Position numbers and translations under genes: made by a program
Assembly (NCBI RefSeq): GCF_030272615.1
Contig: NC_081411.1
Location: 209,829,744-209,893,743, forward strand
Reading direction: 5' to 3'
DNA length: 64,000 nt
Origin: Cryptomeria japonica
Taxonomy: Eukaryota; Streptophyta; Pinopsida; Cupressales; Cupressaceae
The notes under the pieces: model-generated
Seen by the model: the letters and a program-made list of their open reading frames with translations, nothing else
Database searches by the model: none
What the model was told of the DNA's origin: nothing
Shown here: piece by piece, positions 22,895 to 32,735 of the stretch
How the letters are laid out: each line of letters begins with the position of its first letter
Numbering within the stretch: the first letter of the stretch is position 1

Positions 22895-23385
22895 TTTGGT
22901 CTAAATAATTATTCATCATGCATATTATTACACCTTACTTAAGTTTACTTAAGAAATGCATTTCATAGTAGTTTGGGTATGAGACACTTTGGTGTTTGTG
23001 CCAAATTGGGATAGTGTGTGTAGGAGAATTTCCACCTTTTATAGTGTTAATCTTGTTACTACTCTATCATATCTAGTTATTGTTGAGTGATAATTCCACC
23101 TTCGGTGGGTGATCCACCTCATGTGGAATATTTTATTGTTTCTCCTACCTACCAACACCTATTTCCTACCTACCCTTGTTTCTTAATGAGCCACATGTCA
23201 GTTTTGTGTTCTCACATATTCATATAGCCTTGCCTATATAAGCAGACTCATCTACTTTGAACAACTTGGAATGATCCAATTGATCAGTATTTTCATCTTG
23301 ATAGAACACAGTTTATTTCTATCATCTATTTTGTTCTCTCTTATTTTTTCTTTCCATTGCCTCTAGATATTGGCAAAATCTAACA
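22895..23385 (+). repeat. Copia 1 5' LTR
   Basis: About 490 bp matching the LTRs at 37067-37530 and 43897-44388. A TATA-like CTATATAAG is at 23234-23242. The right end, ..TAACA, is followed at once by the tRNA-Met-type primer site TGGTATCATATCC. Confidence 0.85.
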
Positions 23386-24211
23386 TGGTATCATATCCAT
23401 TAGAGTGTCATTGGTTTTCCAAGTGAGAGAAATTTGATGCTATTTGGGGTTGTGTATTTTGGAGCTTTCTTTTGTAGGTTATTATTAAAGCTTGATGGGT
23501 TAAATATGAGGTTACCATTAGATTGAGGAGGTTAAAAAAAGTCAATTTTGCCTTTTGTTTCATCAAAATCGAACTTTGGAGGCCAAATTTAGAAGCATTT
23601 GAAGTTTGAAGTTGCGACGAAAATTTTCCAGAAATTATAATTTTGCGGACAATTTTCAAATACCGATATCTCACTCATCCGGACTCCTTTGTTTGAGATA
23701 TTTTTTTTGTTTTAGGGTAGAATTTTTTGATCTGTATAGTATAGCAGAAGCTTTTTGGATTTTTGCATACAGGTTTTTCTGAAATTGTGAAATCCCAATT
23801 TTTACAACTTTGGAGGCTTTGTTTAGGCTCATATGGACTCCTATTCAGGAGTTGTTTTTTTTAAAGTACATAATTTTTTGTTTAATTTCATAATATGCCA
23901 TCTATTTGCAGTGATTTTAAGTAGAAATTGTACTTTCATTATTTGGTCATTTTTTGGCCTATTTGGTACTTGTATTTTTCTTGGATCTTAGTTTAGATCA
24001 CTAGCAGTATTTATTGAAATCTCTTATATCTCCTTTTGAGAAGTTGTAAAATTAAAATCAGAAGTCCACTTTGCCTTGTTTTTCAAGTGGCCTAATGTAC
24101 ACGCACTAAGTATAAAGTTACAAATCATGATTTTGGGGGGGTTTCTCTATTGAGTAATTTGGTGGTGTCTCTTGTGCTTTTGTTCTCTTGTGTTCCTTCC
24201 TTTTTGCTGCT

Positions 24212-26423
24212 ATGGGTTCTTCTAAGTTTCCTCTCTTAACTCCTCATAATTAGGCTACTTGGAAAATTGATGCATGAAGTAAAATTATGAAAAAATGACT
24301 AACTGATTATATTGATGGAACTATTGTTGCTCTCGCTGATCCTAAGGCTGATCCTGTTGGTCACTTGGATTGGCTCACTAAAAATACCATGCTAATTGGT
24401 ACCTTTTGAAAGTATGTATCAAAGGATCTCATTTTTCATATTGAGAAATGTACTCTAATCAAGGATGCTTGGCAAAAGTTTTGAGACTTCTATGGTACTA
24501 TACAAGATTATGTCACTAAGTCAAAAGAGTTGAGGTCACAACTCAAGGATTGTGGCATTGATAAGAAGGATACTCAATTGATCTTCAATTTGATGGGAAA
24601 GCTTCCACAAGAATATGCAACATTTATTTCTAGCTTCCAAACCCATGGGATGACAATGGGTTCAAGCTACATAATGCCTACATTTGATGCTTTCGCTGAA
24701 ATTATGATGATGGAACAAACTAACTTGATGAGAATGGGCATTCTTAAGACTTCTAAGTCTCAAGCATTAGTGGCAAACCAAGGGAACAAAGGAAATCAAG
24801 GAAAGGATAACTCCAACAAGAAGAAATGGCAATCAAAGCCTAAGTAAAAAGCATCACCTTCTCCACAACAAGGAGATTCATCCTCTTCCAAGAGGGAAAA
24901 CTCACCAAAGAGGGAGACACCTAATTGTACCTATTGTAAAAAAATTTGGTAATGAGGAGAGTTGTTGCCATTCTAAGAAGATTGATGAGCTCACACATAT
25001 CCTTAAAAAGCATAACATTGATTTGCCTAATATCTACAACAAGAATTATTCATCAACTTCCACTTCCTCCAATTCAAAAGGAAAAGGGAAAGAATTAATG
25101 TCTTCTACAAGTGGGAAGACTCACTCTTTTGGGACAAGAAAAGGAAAAGCTCTTTGTGCTACTACAAGCCATGATTTAGGGAGATGACTTCTAGATTCAG
25201 AGGCTTCTGATCATATGGCATCTTCACAGTCTATGCTCTCTTCATTTGAGCCTTGCACCATGCCATGGATTTTGATGGGCAATAATACATACATGGATGT
25301 GATTGGGAAAGGAAATATTGCCATTCGGGATAACTCCTTCAATGATGTGTTGTGTGTACCCCATTTGGCAAACAATATTCTTTCCATCTATCAAATCACA
25401 CATGGCACAACTAAGGGAATTGTGGAGTTCACACCTGAGTCTGTTTTCTTTAGAGACTTCGAGACTAGAGCTATCATTGCGACTGGGATGGTTGATCATG
25501 CATCTTGGTTATACTCCTTTTTAGATTTTGTTGATGATGATGATTTCACATATGATGATTCTACATATCATGATCATACTTCTTGTGATGGTTCAGCTTT
25601 TGAGGAGAACTTTGGGTACTTGAACTTGGGGATTCCCACATGTGACCTCGTTCTTGAGCCTTGTATTTCATCTCCTCCCATTGATATCACAACACCTATT
25701 GCACCTGATGGTGTGGATAGTGTGATAGTCTTTCCTTCATGTGATTTAGTGCAACAGGATATTTCATGTCTCTGAGCTTCAATTTCATGGGATGATTACT
25801 TGATAGACATTGCGGGTTTATTTGTGGAGTCCTATGTTGCAAATTTGGGAGACATAATTGATGATATTCATCTTCTCTTTGATGAAGATGATCCTTATTC
25901 GATTGTTGCAAGGGATCACTTTGACCCTCTTATTTATTGTCTACATGATCATTCTTTCAAGGTTGACATGATTGTGGATACTTATGTACAATAGTTTGAG
26001 GAGGTCTCTTTATGTTTAGAGGAGACATGTGAGTCTTTGGATCATGTTCTACATTCATCTTCACTAGATCTTGGAGTTCCTTTTTCAATAGTGTGGAGCA
26101 TTTTACCACCTTTGGAAGGGGTATCTTTCAGCATCAACATGGGGACACTTGAGTAGTTTTTAGACATTCCATTCATCATGAGATTTTTTCATACATCTTC
26201 CCTTCATGATTGGGGAGACTTCATGAATAGACCTTTGGTATTGTTTCTTCCTAAGGGGAGGAATGTTTTTCGAAATCCGTGGAGTAGTTTCTTCATACAT
26301 CATCATGCTTCTATCATTGGTGTAGATTCTACATTGAGGGGGGGCTTCCTAGCTTCTCTTCTTCTCTCATATGGGGGGGGATTTTTCCTCAGATGGGGTT
26401 TTGTTCCTCACACACTTCTATGA
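24212..26423 (+). pseudogene. Copia 1 gag-protease polyprotein with unrecognised C-terminal region
   Basis: Starts MGSSKFPLLTPHN, the usual Copia gag N-terminus. The UBN2-type gag has an in-frame 69-bp deletion near 24494 relative to Copia 3. The zinc knuckle (about 24920-24965) is shifted by an extra A in an A7 run (24938-24944). The protease motif is damaged: LLDSEASDHM instead of LLDSGASHHM (about 25189). A C-terminal region of about 270 residues (25590-26423) has no integrase motif. Many stops sit where the sister copies have CAG, for example 25992 and 26154. Confidence 0.85.
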
Positions 26424-26690
26424 GAGTTCTCTTGTATATTTTTCATCTCTCTTTTGGGGGAGGTTTTTTTCCCAATGGGTTTTTCTCTCTTTCCCTGCTT
26501 TGTGAGAGATGTCATTGTATTCATTTGCATGTATTTGCATGTCCATGGGTACCTGACATGGCCTTGTAGCCGAGACCCATCTTTAATTTCTTAGTTGCAT
26601 TGTACACTTAATTACATTCCCCTAAGTTGCACATAAGCGGGGGAGATGGTGTAAATAATTATTGATCATGGATATTATTGTTCAACATTT

Positions 26691-27420
26691 GGATAGACTT
26701 AACATCTATAAATTTCCTATTAATCTCAGATAATTCCTCAATAAGGCTATAATTCTATGTTATGTTGGCATGATTGGCATAACTGTTGAAGGTTAGATGA
26801 TGATGGATGATTGCACTGGTAGAGGAAAGATGACATGATCAATTATTTGTGTTTTCATTGATGGCAACTAGTGTCAACTGAGTGATTTGGTCTACCAGAG
26901 TTAGAGTTTGACAGTTTGACAGGGTTTATCGGCAAGACTATGAATTAGGATATTAACTAGTAAAGCAGATAAGTTTTGATGGAATCAGGTGGTTGGTGAT
27001 GTTTCATGACTTGTGGTTTGAAACATAATCTTTTATGATAGAATTAAGTATGTAACTAGAACCACAACCTATGATGGTTACCAAAAGGTATGTTTTAAAT
27101 TTATGGTGCAGTTTTGCTAGGGTTTTAGTAGGGTTTAAGGAATGGTGCCTAGTATATTGAATAATTTTGTTGTGACACTTACTACAATGTGTAAGAAGAT
27201 ATAAACAACTACCATAAAGATAAAAGAGATAGAGATGCATTCTAAAATTATGGATAGTAGACAGTAAGTCAAAGATATTATAGATATTAAAAATTTGCAT
27301 TAGAATAACATATTTTGGAGAAGAACCCTAATTTTAGATAAGCCAAAAGATGAACCTAAAAATAGATAATCACTGATATTGAGAGAAAGATTAATATAAA
27401 TAAGGAACCTAATTAACTAG
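26691..27420 (-). other. 3' flank of the decayed Gypsy element, copy 2
   Basis: Non-coding repeat sequence matching 49958-50775 and in part 21890-22200. It sits between Copia 1 and LINE fragment B. Segments such as TTTGACAGGGTTTATCGGCA suggest LTR or UTR sequence of the Gypsy family, but I cannot fix an LTR boundary. Confidence 0.45.
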
Positions 27421-27439
27421 AAAGGTCTAAAAGAGAAGT

Positions 27440-27762
27440 CAGAGTTGCCCACATTGGGTTACACATGGCTAAAAGAGAAGGCTTTGAAAAAGTCCAATTG
27501 GAGTCTAAACACTATCAATTGTCTGAATGGATGCACGGATCCTACCTAGACAATGGCTAATCTGATCAACGATTGTCAGGATATAATAAATAAGGTGGAA
27601 GAATTCAAAATTTTGCACGTATACTGGGAAGGCAACAAAGCGGCGGATCTACTGGCCAATTTGACGGTGGGCTACGTGGCAACTAAATGGTGGAGTGGTA
27701 GGGATTTATTCCCAAAAAACCTATGTGATCTGGCTCATGATGATTACACCCACTTGTGTTAG
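27440..27762 (+). pseudogene. LINE B ORF2 remnant: RNase H C-terminal half
   Basis: REGFEKVQLES and EWMHGSYLDN are followed, after a small frame change near 27550, by INDCQDIINKVEEFKILHV and WEGNKAADLLANL. The last is the final RNase H motif with its Asp. The ORF ends with TAG at 27760. Confidence 0.8.
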
Positions 27763-27765
27763 TCA

Positions 27766-29606
27766 ATGATGTCTAATCATGATTTGATGGAGTTGATGGG
27801 GAAACGACTCATTTTTGTTCTCCCTAACCGAAGATCTACAAAATTTAGTTGTGCCTAGATTTTTCATCTTATTGTGTGGCTCAGTTTCTCCTACTTGTTG
27901 GAGTCTTTTCTGATGTCGCCCATTACCTACAACTATTTGGAGACTTCTCTGGTGTGGCCCATTTTCAGCTACTGCTTGGAGTGTTTTCTGGTGTGGCCTA
28001 TTACCTGCAACTGTTCGAAGACTTCTCTAGTGTGGCCCATTTTTTATTGTTCGGCGACCCGGAGCATAAAGAGTGGGGACAAGAATAGGCAAGAACTGTC
28101 TACTTGTAAGAAATGGAAGAAAAACATGGAAGTGTGCAAGGAAATTGTTGATGGGGGAATTGTCCCCGTCTTGGATTGTCTTCATGGTTGTTCTCGTCTA
28201 CTCATGGATTCCTTTGTCAATGGGTGGAAGAAAGGGTTACTGAGGACTTATGGAGCTGAGTATAAGCTTGACAAATCCCTAATGGCGATGGTCATTGGCC
28301 TAGCAATGAATGGCATAAGGTTCTATAGAGATGGGAAAACTGGAAATAAGGACCTGACCAATTTCTTTCACAAAGACAAGGAGCACTCTAGAGTTACCAA
28401 GATGGCTAATGGAGGCTAAAACAAGAAAGATCTTATGGCTTCTTGGGCGGACATGGTCGAGTTCATCATGAGGTATATTACGCTCGATGGAAGATATGCC
28501 AACATCTTTTCCTATAATTTTACCATTTTGAATCATTTTAGACATGGTAAAATCTTTTATGTTCCTTTCTATTTGGCCTCTTCTTTAGAAAATAGTCTTG
28601 AAAAACATATGGAGAATCCAAACAATCCTATTCTCCATGAAGGGCTTATTGTGCTCATCATGGAGGATGCTAAGGCCCATGAAGTTTTTCCCTCTCTATC
28701 CAAGAAAGGCCAATAGACTAATATTTATAATGTCTCTGACTTAGAAATGGATTTGGAGGATAGTGGGGGTGCCATGCTTTTGACGACCCTAATTATAAGA
28801 CTGCGGAAGAAGGGGAGATGATAGTCACCCCCGGGACATTTAGCTATAAGAATCCTCCTAGATGGGCGACTAGAAAATATAAATACACCAGCAAACTTAT
28901 TTCTAAGGCTGATCCCCTTTCTAAAAAGAAGAAGCTTGCAGCTAAGGACTATGGTCCAAAGAATTCATATCAATAAATTAAGATGGACATTCCAATCAAT
29001 GTCGTGAAAGAAAAACATGGGATGATGTTCAAAGAAGAGAACCATGGGATATAAAGGACTGGTAATCTGATGAACATGGTGATGGAAGCTACCAGAAGCT
29101 AGGAGAGTTGTTGGAAGTGGGTGGAGAGTGAAATTGATACCCTCAAAATTGGGGTTAAGGAGATTATTGCTATTTTGACTACCTCCACTAAGCCCAGCAA
29201 ATCTAAGAAACTCATGATTATGACGCAAAAGCTCTCCTAGGACATCGAGGTGATGAAATGAAATTGGGAACAAAGAATTAAAAAGGTGGAACAATCTATG
29301 GCAGAGATAAAGAAAACCCTCAAGAACCTAGTTGACATAAGCAAAGAAGCCATGAACAACACTATAGAGGGGATTGAAAAGATAAATGTCATGGTTGTAG
29401 AATACAGATCTTTCCATAGTGAACCCGACAAAGATCTTGGAGGTAAAGATATGACTGTTGGAGACAACAAAACCACTGGTCCTAGTTCCAGAACCAAAAG
29501 GAGGAGCAACAACAACGGTACCTCCAGATTCATTATGGAGGAACTGGAGGAAATCAACAAGATTTCAATCCAGAAAAACAAGTAGCTGGTGCACTCTCTT
29601 AATTGA
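27766..29606 (+). pseudogene. LINE B ORF3
   Basis: Starts at ATG 27766, one codon (TCA) after the ORF2 stop and in the same frame. Order: a Trp/Cys-rich 78-bp repeat (27889-28050), a Lys-rich linker, KEIVDGGIVPVLD, then the block shared with element A (NGIRFYRDGKT, YITLDGRYANIF, TILNHFRHG, PFYLASSLENSL at 28430-28610). A frame change near 28768 follows. The C-terminal coiled coil (about 29050-29420) is followed by a basic TKRRS-type patch (about 29490) and KISIQKNK. The TAG at 29583 replaces a CAG kept in C and D; the original end is TGA 29604. Internal stops are at 28417 and 28714. Confidence 0.85.
27889..28050 (+). repeat. 78-bp tandem repeat in the ORF3 N-terminus (copy B)
   Basis: Two units of 78 bp, each built from two ~39-bp halves around GTGTGGCCCATT. 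Also present in C (48134-48300) and D (51226-51410), absent from A. The unit is a multiple of three, so the reading frame is kept. Confidence 0.75.
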
Positions 29607-29789
29607 GAGTTTTTCTTTTGTTTTGTCTTGTTGTCTATGTCTTTGTTGCTTTCATGGCTGTTTTGGTTTTCTCCTCCATTTTATAGTTGGTTTATGTCTA
29701 TTTGGCTAATGGCTGATTTTTGTAAAACTTTTGGTTTCGGGTCCATGTAAAACTAGTTTGTCTATATCATTGAGTAAAGAAAGGCTAAC

Positions 29790-30735
29790 ATGTCATAAGG
29801 TAATCATTGAGTAAAGAAATGCATATATCTGAGCATAAGAAGAAATGTTTAAAGACATGGGAGGATTGGATTATTGAATCTAAGAAAGTAGTAAAACATC
29901 TATTATATTCTTTCTTAGATTTTAGTGAGATCTTCCAAGTTGACTCTGATGCAAGTTGATTTTATGTAGTCAAAAAGTGATAATGCTTGATGTGTGTACC
30001 ATTAATATGTCATCCCATAGGATTCTCATTTAGATGTCTTAGATTTGCTACCACAGATTTTCTAATGCCATGGATATAGTGTGGCCATAGTCAATGGAAC
30101 TTTAATTTCCCTTGTTTCTTAAACATATTATCAGATAGTAGTACTAGAACCCATTTTTTGAAAGTTTTTAATTTAAAATTGTTGCCATGCCATGCTTTCT
30201 CCTTCTACCACTCAATTTTGTGCTTATACATTGTACTTTATCTGTATTCATCTATTTAATATAAATATTCTATAAGTGTGCCAAAGATTGGTCATGCTCC
30301 AACCACAAAGTGAGTGTGGTGCATATGTTAAGGGCTATGAAGGTCAAAGGAGCTCTAGGATCAATACCATAGGTGAACTAAAATTATTTGAGCTTACTTT
30401 TGCTTTTGTATAATGTTTGGTATTGCAAAAAGAATTGTATGTAATTTTACATCCCAATCTATGATGGTTTCATCACACATTTTCATTAATGCTTTGTTAA
30501 ATATCTTTTTTATTAATTCAATTACTCCATTAGCTTGTGATTGATAGGGGGGAATCATGTTGTGTGCTACCATAAATTTTTGTAGTAATTATTTTATCAT
30601 CTTGTTTGCAGGGTGTTTTTCTTGACCACTGACTATACTAAAGGGATATTGATACCTTGTAATGATATTTACATATAGGAACCTTGTGACAGTCTTTGTG
30701 GTACAATCTTTTGTGGGTTCTACCTTTGCCCAGTT
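29790..30735 (-). pseudogene. Ty3/gypsy integrase remnant, copy 2
   Basis: On the minus strand, 30730-30350 reads CTTKTVTRFLYDNI and YPFSIVSGQ, then motifs corresponding to the HPQANG..E region and IDWDVKVHTILFGIPK-like text with frame changes. These are integrase-core features. 30290-29830 reads GKLKFHWLWPHYIHGI and NGTHIKHYHF, the GKL..W.GPY and G..LKHY motifs of the Gypsy integrase C-terminus. The cover of stops shows it is old. Confidence 0.7.
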
Positions 30736-30754
30736 TGTGAGATAAACTACTCCT

Positions 30755-31260
30755 CTTAGGATTAGTGTTCATTTAGATTAGGGTTTAGAGTTTATATAAA
30801 TTATGATTCAATTAGGCTTAGTTTTAAAGAAAGGGCTGAGTTAAAACCAGGGTAAAATTAAGGTTATAAGAAAAATATGAGTTATGATTAGGGTTGGGAT
30901 TACAATATGTTTAATGTTCAAATAGGTATAGAGCTAGCTTTTAGCTAGGGTTAGGTTTGATATTCTATTACAACTAAAATAGAGTTAGGGTTAGAGTTAA
31001 CATTAGATCAGGCTTATAGTTTGGGCTTAATTAAGATTATAGCTAGGGTTAGGATTATAGTTATAAATAGGGTTAATATTAGAGTAAGGGTTATGTTTAG
31101 GTCTATGGTGATCTTAATGAGGGTTGGGGATAGGGTTCAAGATCAATTAAGTGTAGGTGTAGAGTTTAATTATTGCTATGATTTAAACAAAATTAGGATC
31201 AATTAGAATTAAATTTTAATTAAATTCAAGGTTAGGCTTAGGATTAAAATTAGGACTAAT
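30755..31260 (+). repeat. Degenerate telomere-like (TTAGGG)n tract, copy 1
   Basis: Dozens of TTAGGG, GGGTTA and TTAGGTT-like hexamers/heptamers mixed with A/T changes, for example TAGGGTTAGGTTTG and AGAGTTAGGGTTAGAG. It matches 54088-54560 closely. Clearly decayed and interstitial. Confidence 0.75.
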
Positions 31261-31958
31261 ATTACAAATAACCACATTAAGGATATATCTCAGCTTATTC
31301 TATAAATATTATTAAATATATATAAGCTAGTATTATTTTTATGAATGTAAATTTATGAATCGTTATTATTTTGTAATACATAAGAATATTTATAGAAAAT
31401 AATTTATTGCAATCATTTTTTATTTTGATAAAATTGTTGTCTTAAATAATTTATCTTCACAAGAATCATTTTCTTTTTCCAACATTAAGTAATCATCTCT
31501 ACTTGGAACAATATATTCTTCTATTAGAATTTTACAATAACTATTATTTTTAAAATTAAGCTAATCAAAAGAACTTTTACATTTAATTTAATTTTCTCAC
31601 TCTTTATATGTATTTAATTCTAAATATAATGTAATTTAATATAATATATATCGAATTGATCCTTTATTGATAAAACAAAAAATTGCATTTATTGTTTCGG
31701 TTGAAATTTAAAATGATAGCACAATCAATTGTGAATTAATTTATTCTTATTAATTTGCAATTCAATAAAATATTGTTATTGCACCTTAATTTAGTCTCCT
31801 AAGAGCATTCCCAAAGGGCGTGGCCGTTGAACCTGGACAACCGTTTGCGTGCATAAAGCAGGGCCGATAGTTTAAACACGCAATGTAATAAAATTTATTG
31901 AATTTCTGCACAATCTGACTCGGTCTGTAAGAGTAGAGCTTCATATCTTATTTAGGAA
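31261..31958. other. AT-rich upstream region of kelch gene 1
   Basis: Matches 54560-55263. The last 160 bp contain a GC-richer stretch, CCAAAGGGCGTGGCCGTTGA (31810-31830). A TGCATAAAG (31850-31858) stands where kelch gene 2 has TGTATAAAG. No other genes. Confidence 0.6.
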
Positions 31959-32735
31959 ATGCTCCCTCCTATTCCCACAGGATTCGAAATCTTCAGGGTT
32001 TCTCAGATTCAATGTGTTAAACACAAAATCGTTTTGCTGGGCTTGGAACATGATGGCAGTTTTAGTAAAAAAATTCTGATATATGATCTATTATGTAGTA
32101 CATCGAAGCAAGGTGCTGAATTTCCCACTGGCAAACGTGCAGCCCTATTTGCATGTTGTGCCACGCCTCAAGGATCAATTTACATTGCAGGAGGAATTGA
32201 AGAAGATGGTTTTAACGATGAACTCTCTAATGCGGCTGTCTATAGAATGGATGAAGACAAGTGGGAACTTCTTCCCCAGATGCAGGAAGAAATTGGCCCG
32301 TGTAGGGGTGTTTTCATTGAAGGAATGTTTTATGTCATTGGTATTTCGAATAATATAAGTCAGAGGTTTGATCCCAACACAGGAGTATGGACAACAATAG
32401 AAAATATGTCTCTGTACAATTCATGGCACGTTCAGCTTCTGTACGATTTTGCACAACTATATGCATTTGGAAGGAACGGAATGGAGAAATACGATGGGGA
32501 AGGAAATATGTGGACAAATTTCGATTTTCCTGAAGAGATTTTCTTTGTTCGTGCCACAGCATGGTGTGATAGAATTTTCGTTTGCGGATATAATAATCCT
32601 AACTTCGAATTAGGGGCCCCAGTTTTTTATATGTATAAACCTGAAGCAGCTTTCTATGATAGGTGGATTTCTCTTGACAGGCCAAGACAATTTCTGGAAA
32701 TGGAAGTCGTTGCTGTCGCCACGATAGAAATTTAG
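31959..32735 (+). pseudogene. Kelch-repeat gene 1, F-box deleted (258 codons open)
   Basis: Open frame from an internal Met (MLPPIPTGFEI) to TAG at 32733, almost identical to the last 258 residues of kelch gene 2. Kelch motifs include GSIYIAGG, AAVYRMDEDKWELLP and QRFDPNTGVWTTIENM. A 237-bp deletion between GGAA repeats has removed the normal start and the whole F-box, so the product could not join an SCF ubiquitin ligase. The body is intact, so it may be a very young pseudogene or a truncated kelch-only protein. Changes such as W to S in STSKQGA hint at relaxed selection. Confidence 0.8.

Larger units (their letters stand above)
22895..26690 (+). mobile_element. Copia 1: gag-protease-only Copia element
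   Basis: 5' LTR (22895-23385), primer-binding site (23386), leader, gag-protease ORF (24212-26423), polypurine tract AAGCGGGGGAGATGG (about 26635-26649) and only the first ~45 bp of a 3' LTR (26647-26690). No integrase or reverse transcriptase is present. It inserted into a Gypsy integrase remnant whose uninterrupted form is seen at 30500 and 53820. Confidence 0.85.
27421..29790 (+). mobile_element. LINE B: 5'-truncated copy carrying RNase H end, ORF3 and 3' UTR
   Basis: Begins inside RNase H (MAKREGFEKVQLES near 27467), runs through the RNase H end (27762), ORF3 (27766-29606) and a 3' UTR with GGTTTCGGGTCC (29733-29744). It ends with ATTGAGTAAAGAAA. Short flanks AAAGGTCTAAAAG (left) and AAAGGCTAACATG (right) resemble a decayed target duplication. 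The related empty site at 22220-22230 reads AAAGGTAAAAG. Confidence 0.8.

Noticed and set aside
27849-28088. Separate Phe/Leu/Val-rich ORF overlapping ORF3 of copy B
   Set aside because: It is the alternative frame of the 78-bp repeat. The frame starting at 27766 continues into the conserved core, so that one is taken as real.
31021-31206. ORF of 61 codons conserved at 54309-54494
   Set aside because: It is a translation of the telomere-like repeat (repetitive I/R/V/N). Conservation comes from the block duplication, not from coding.
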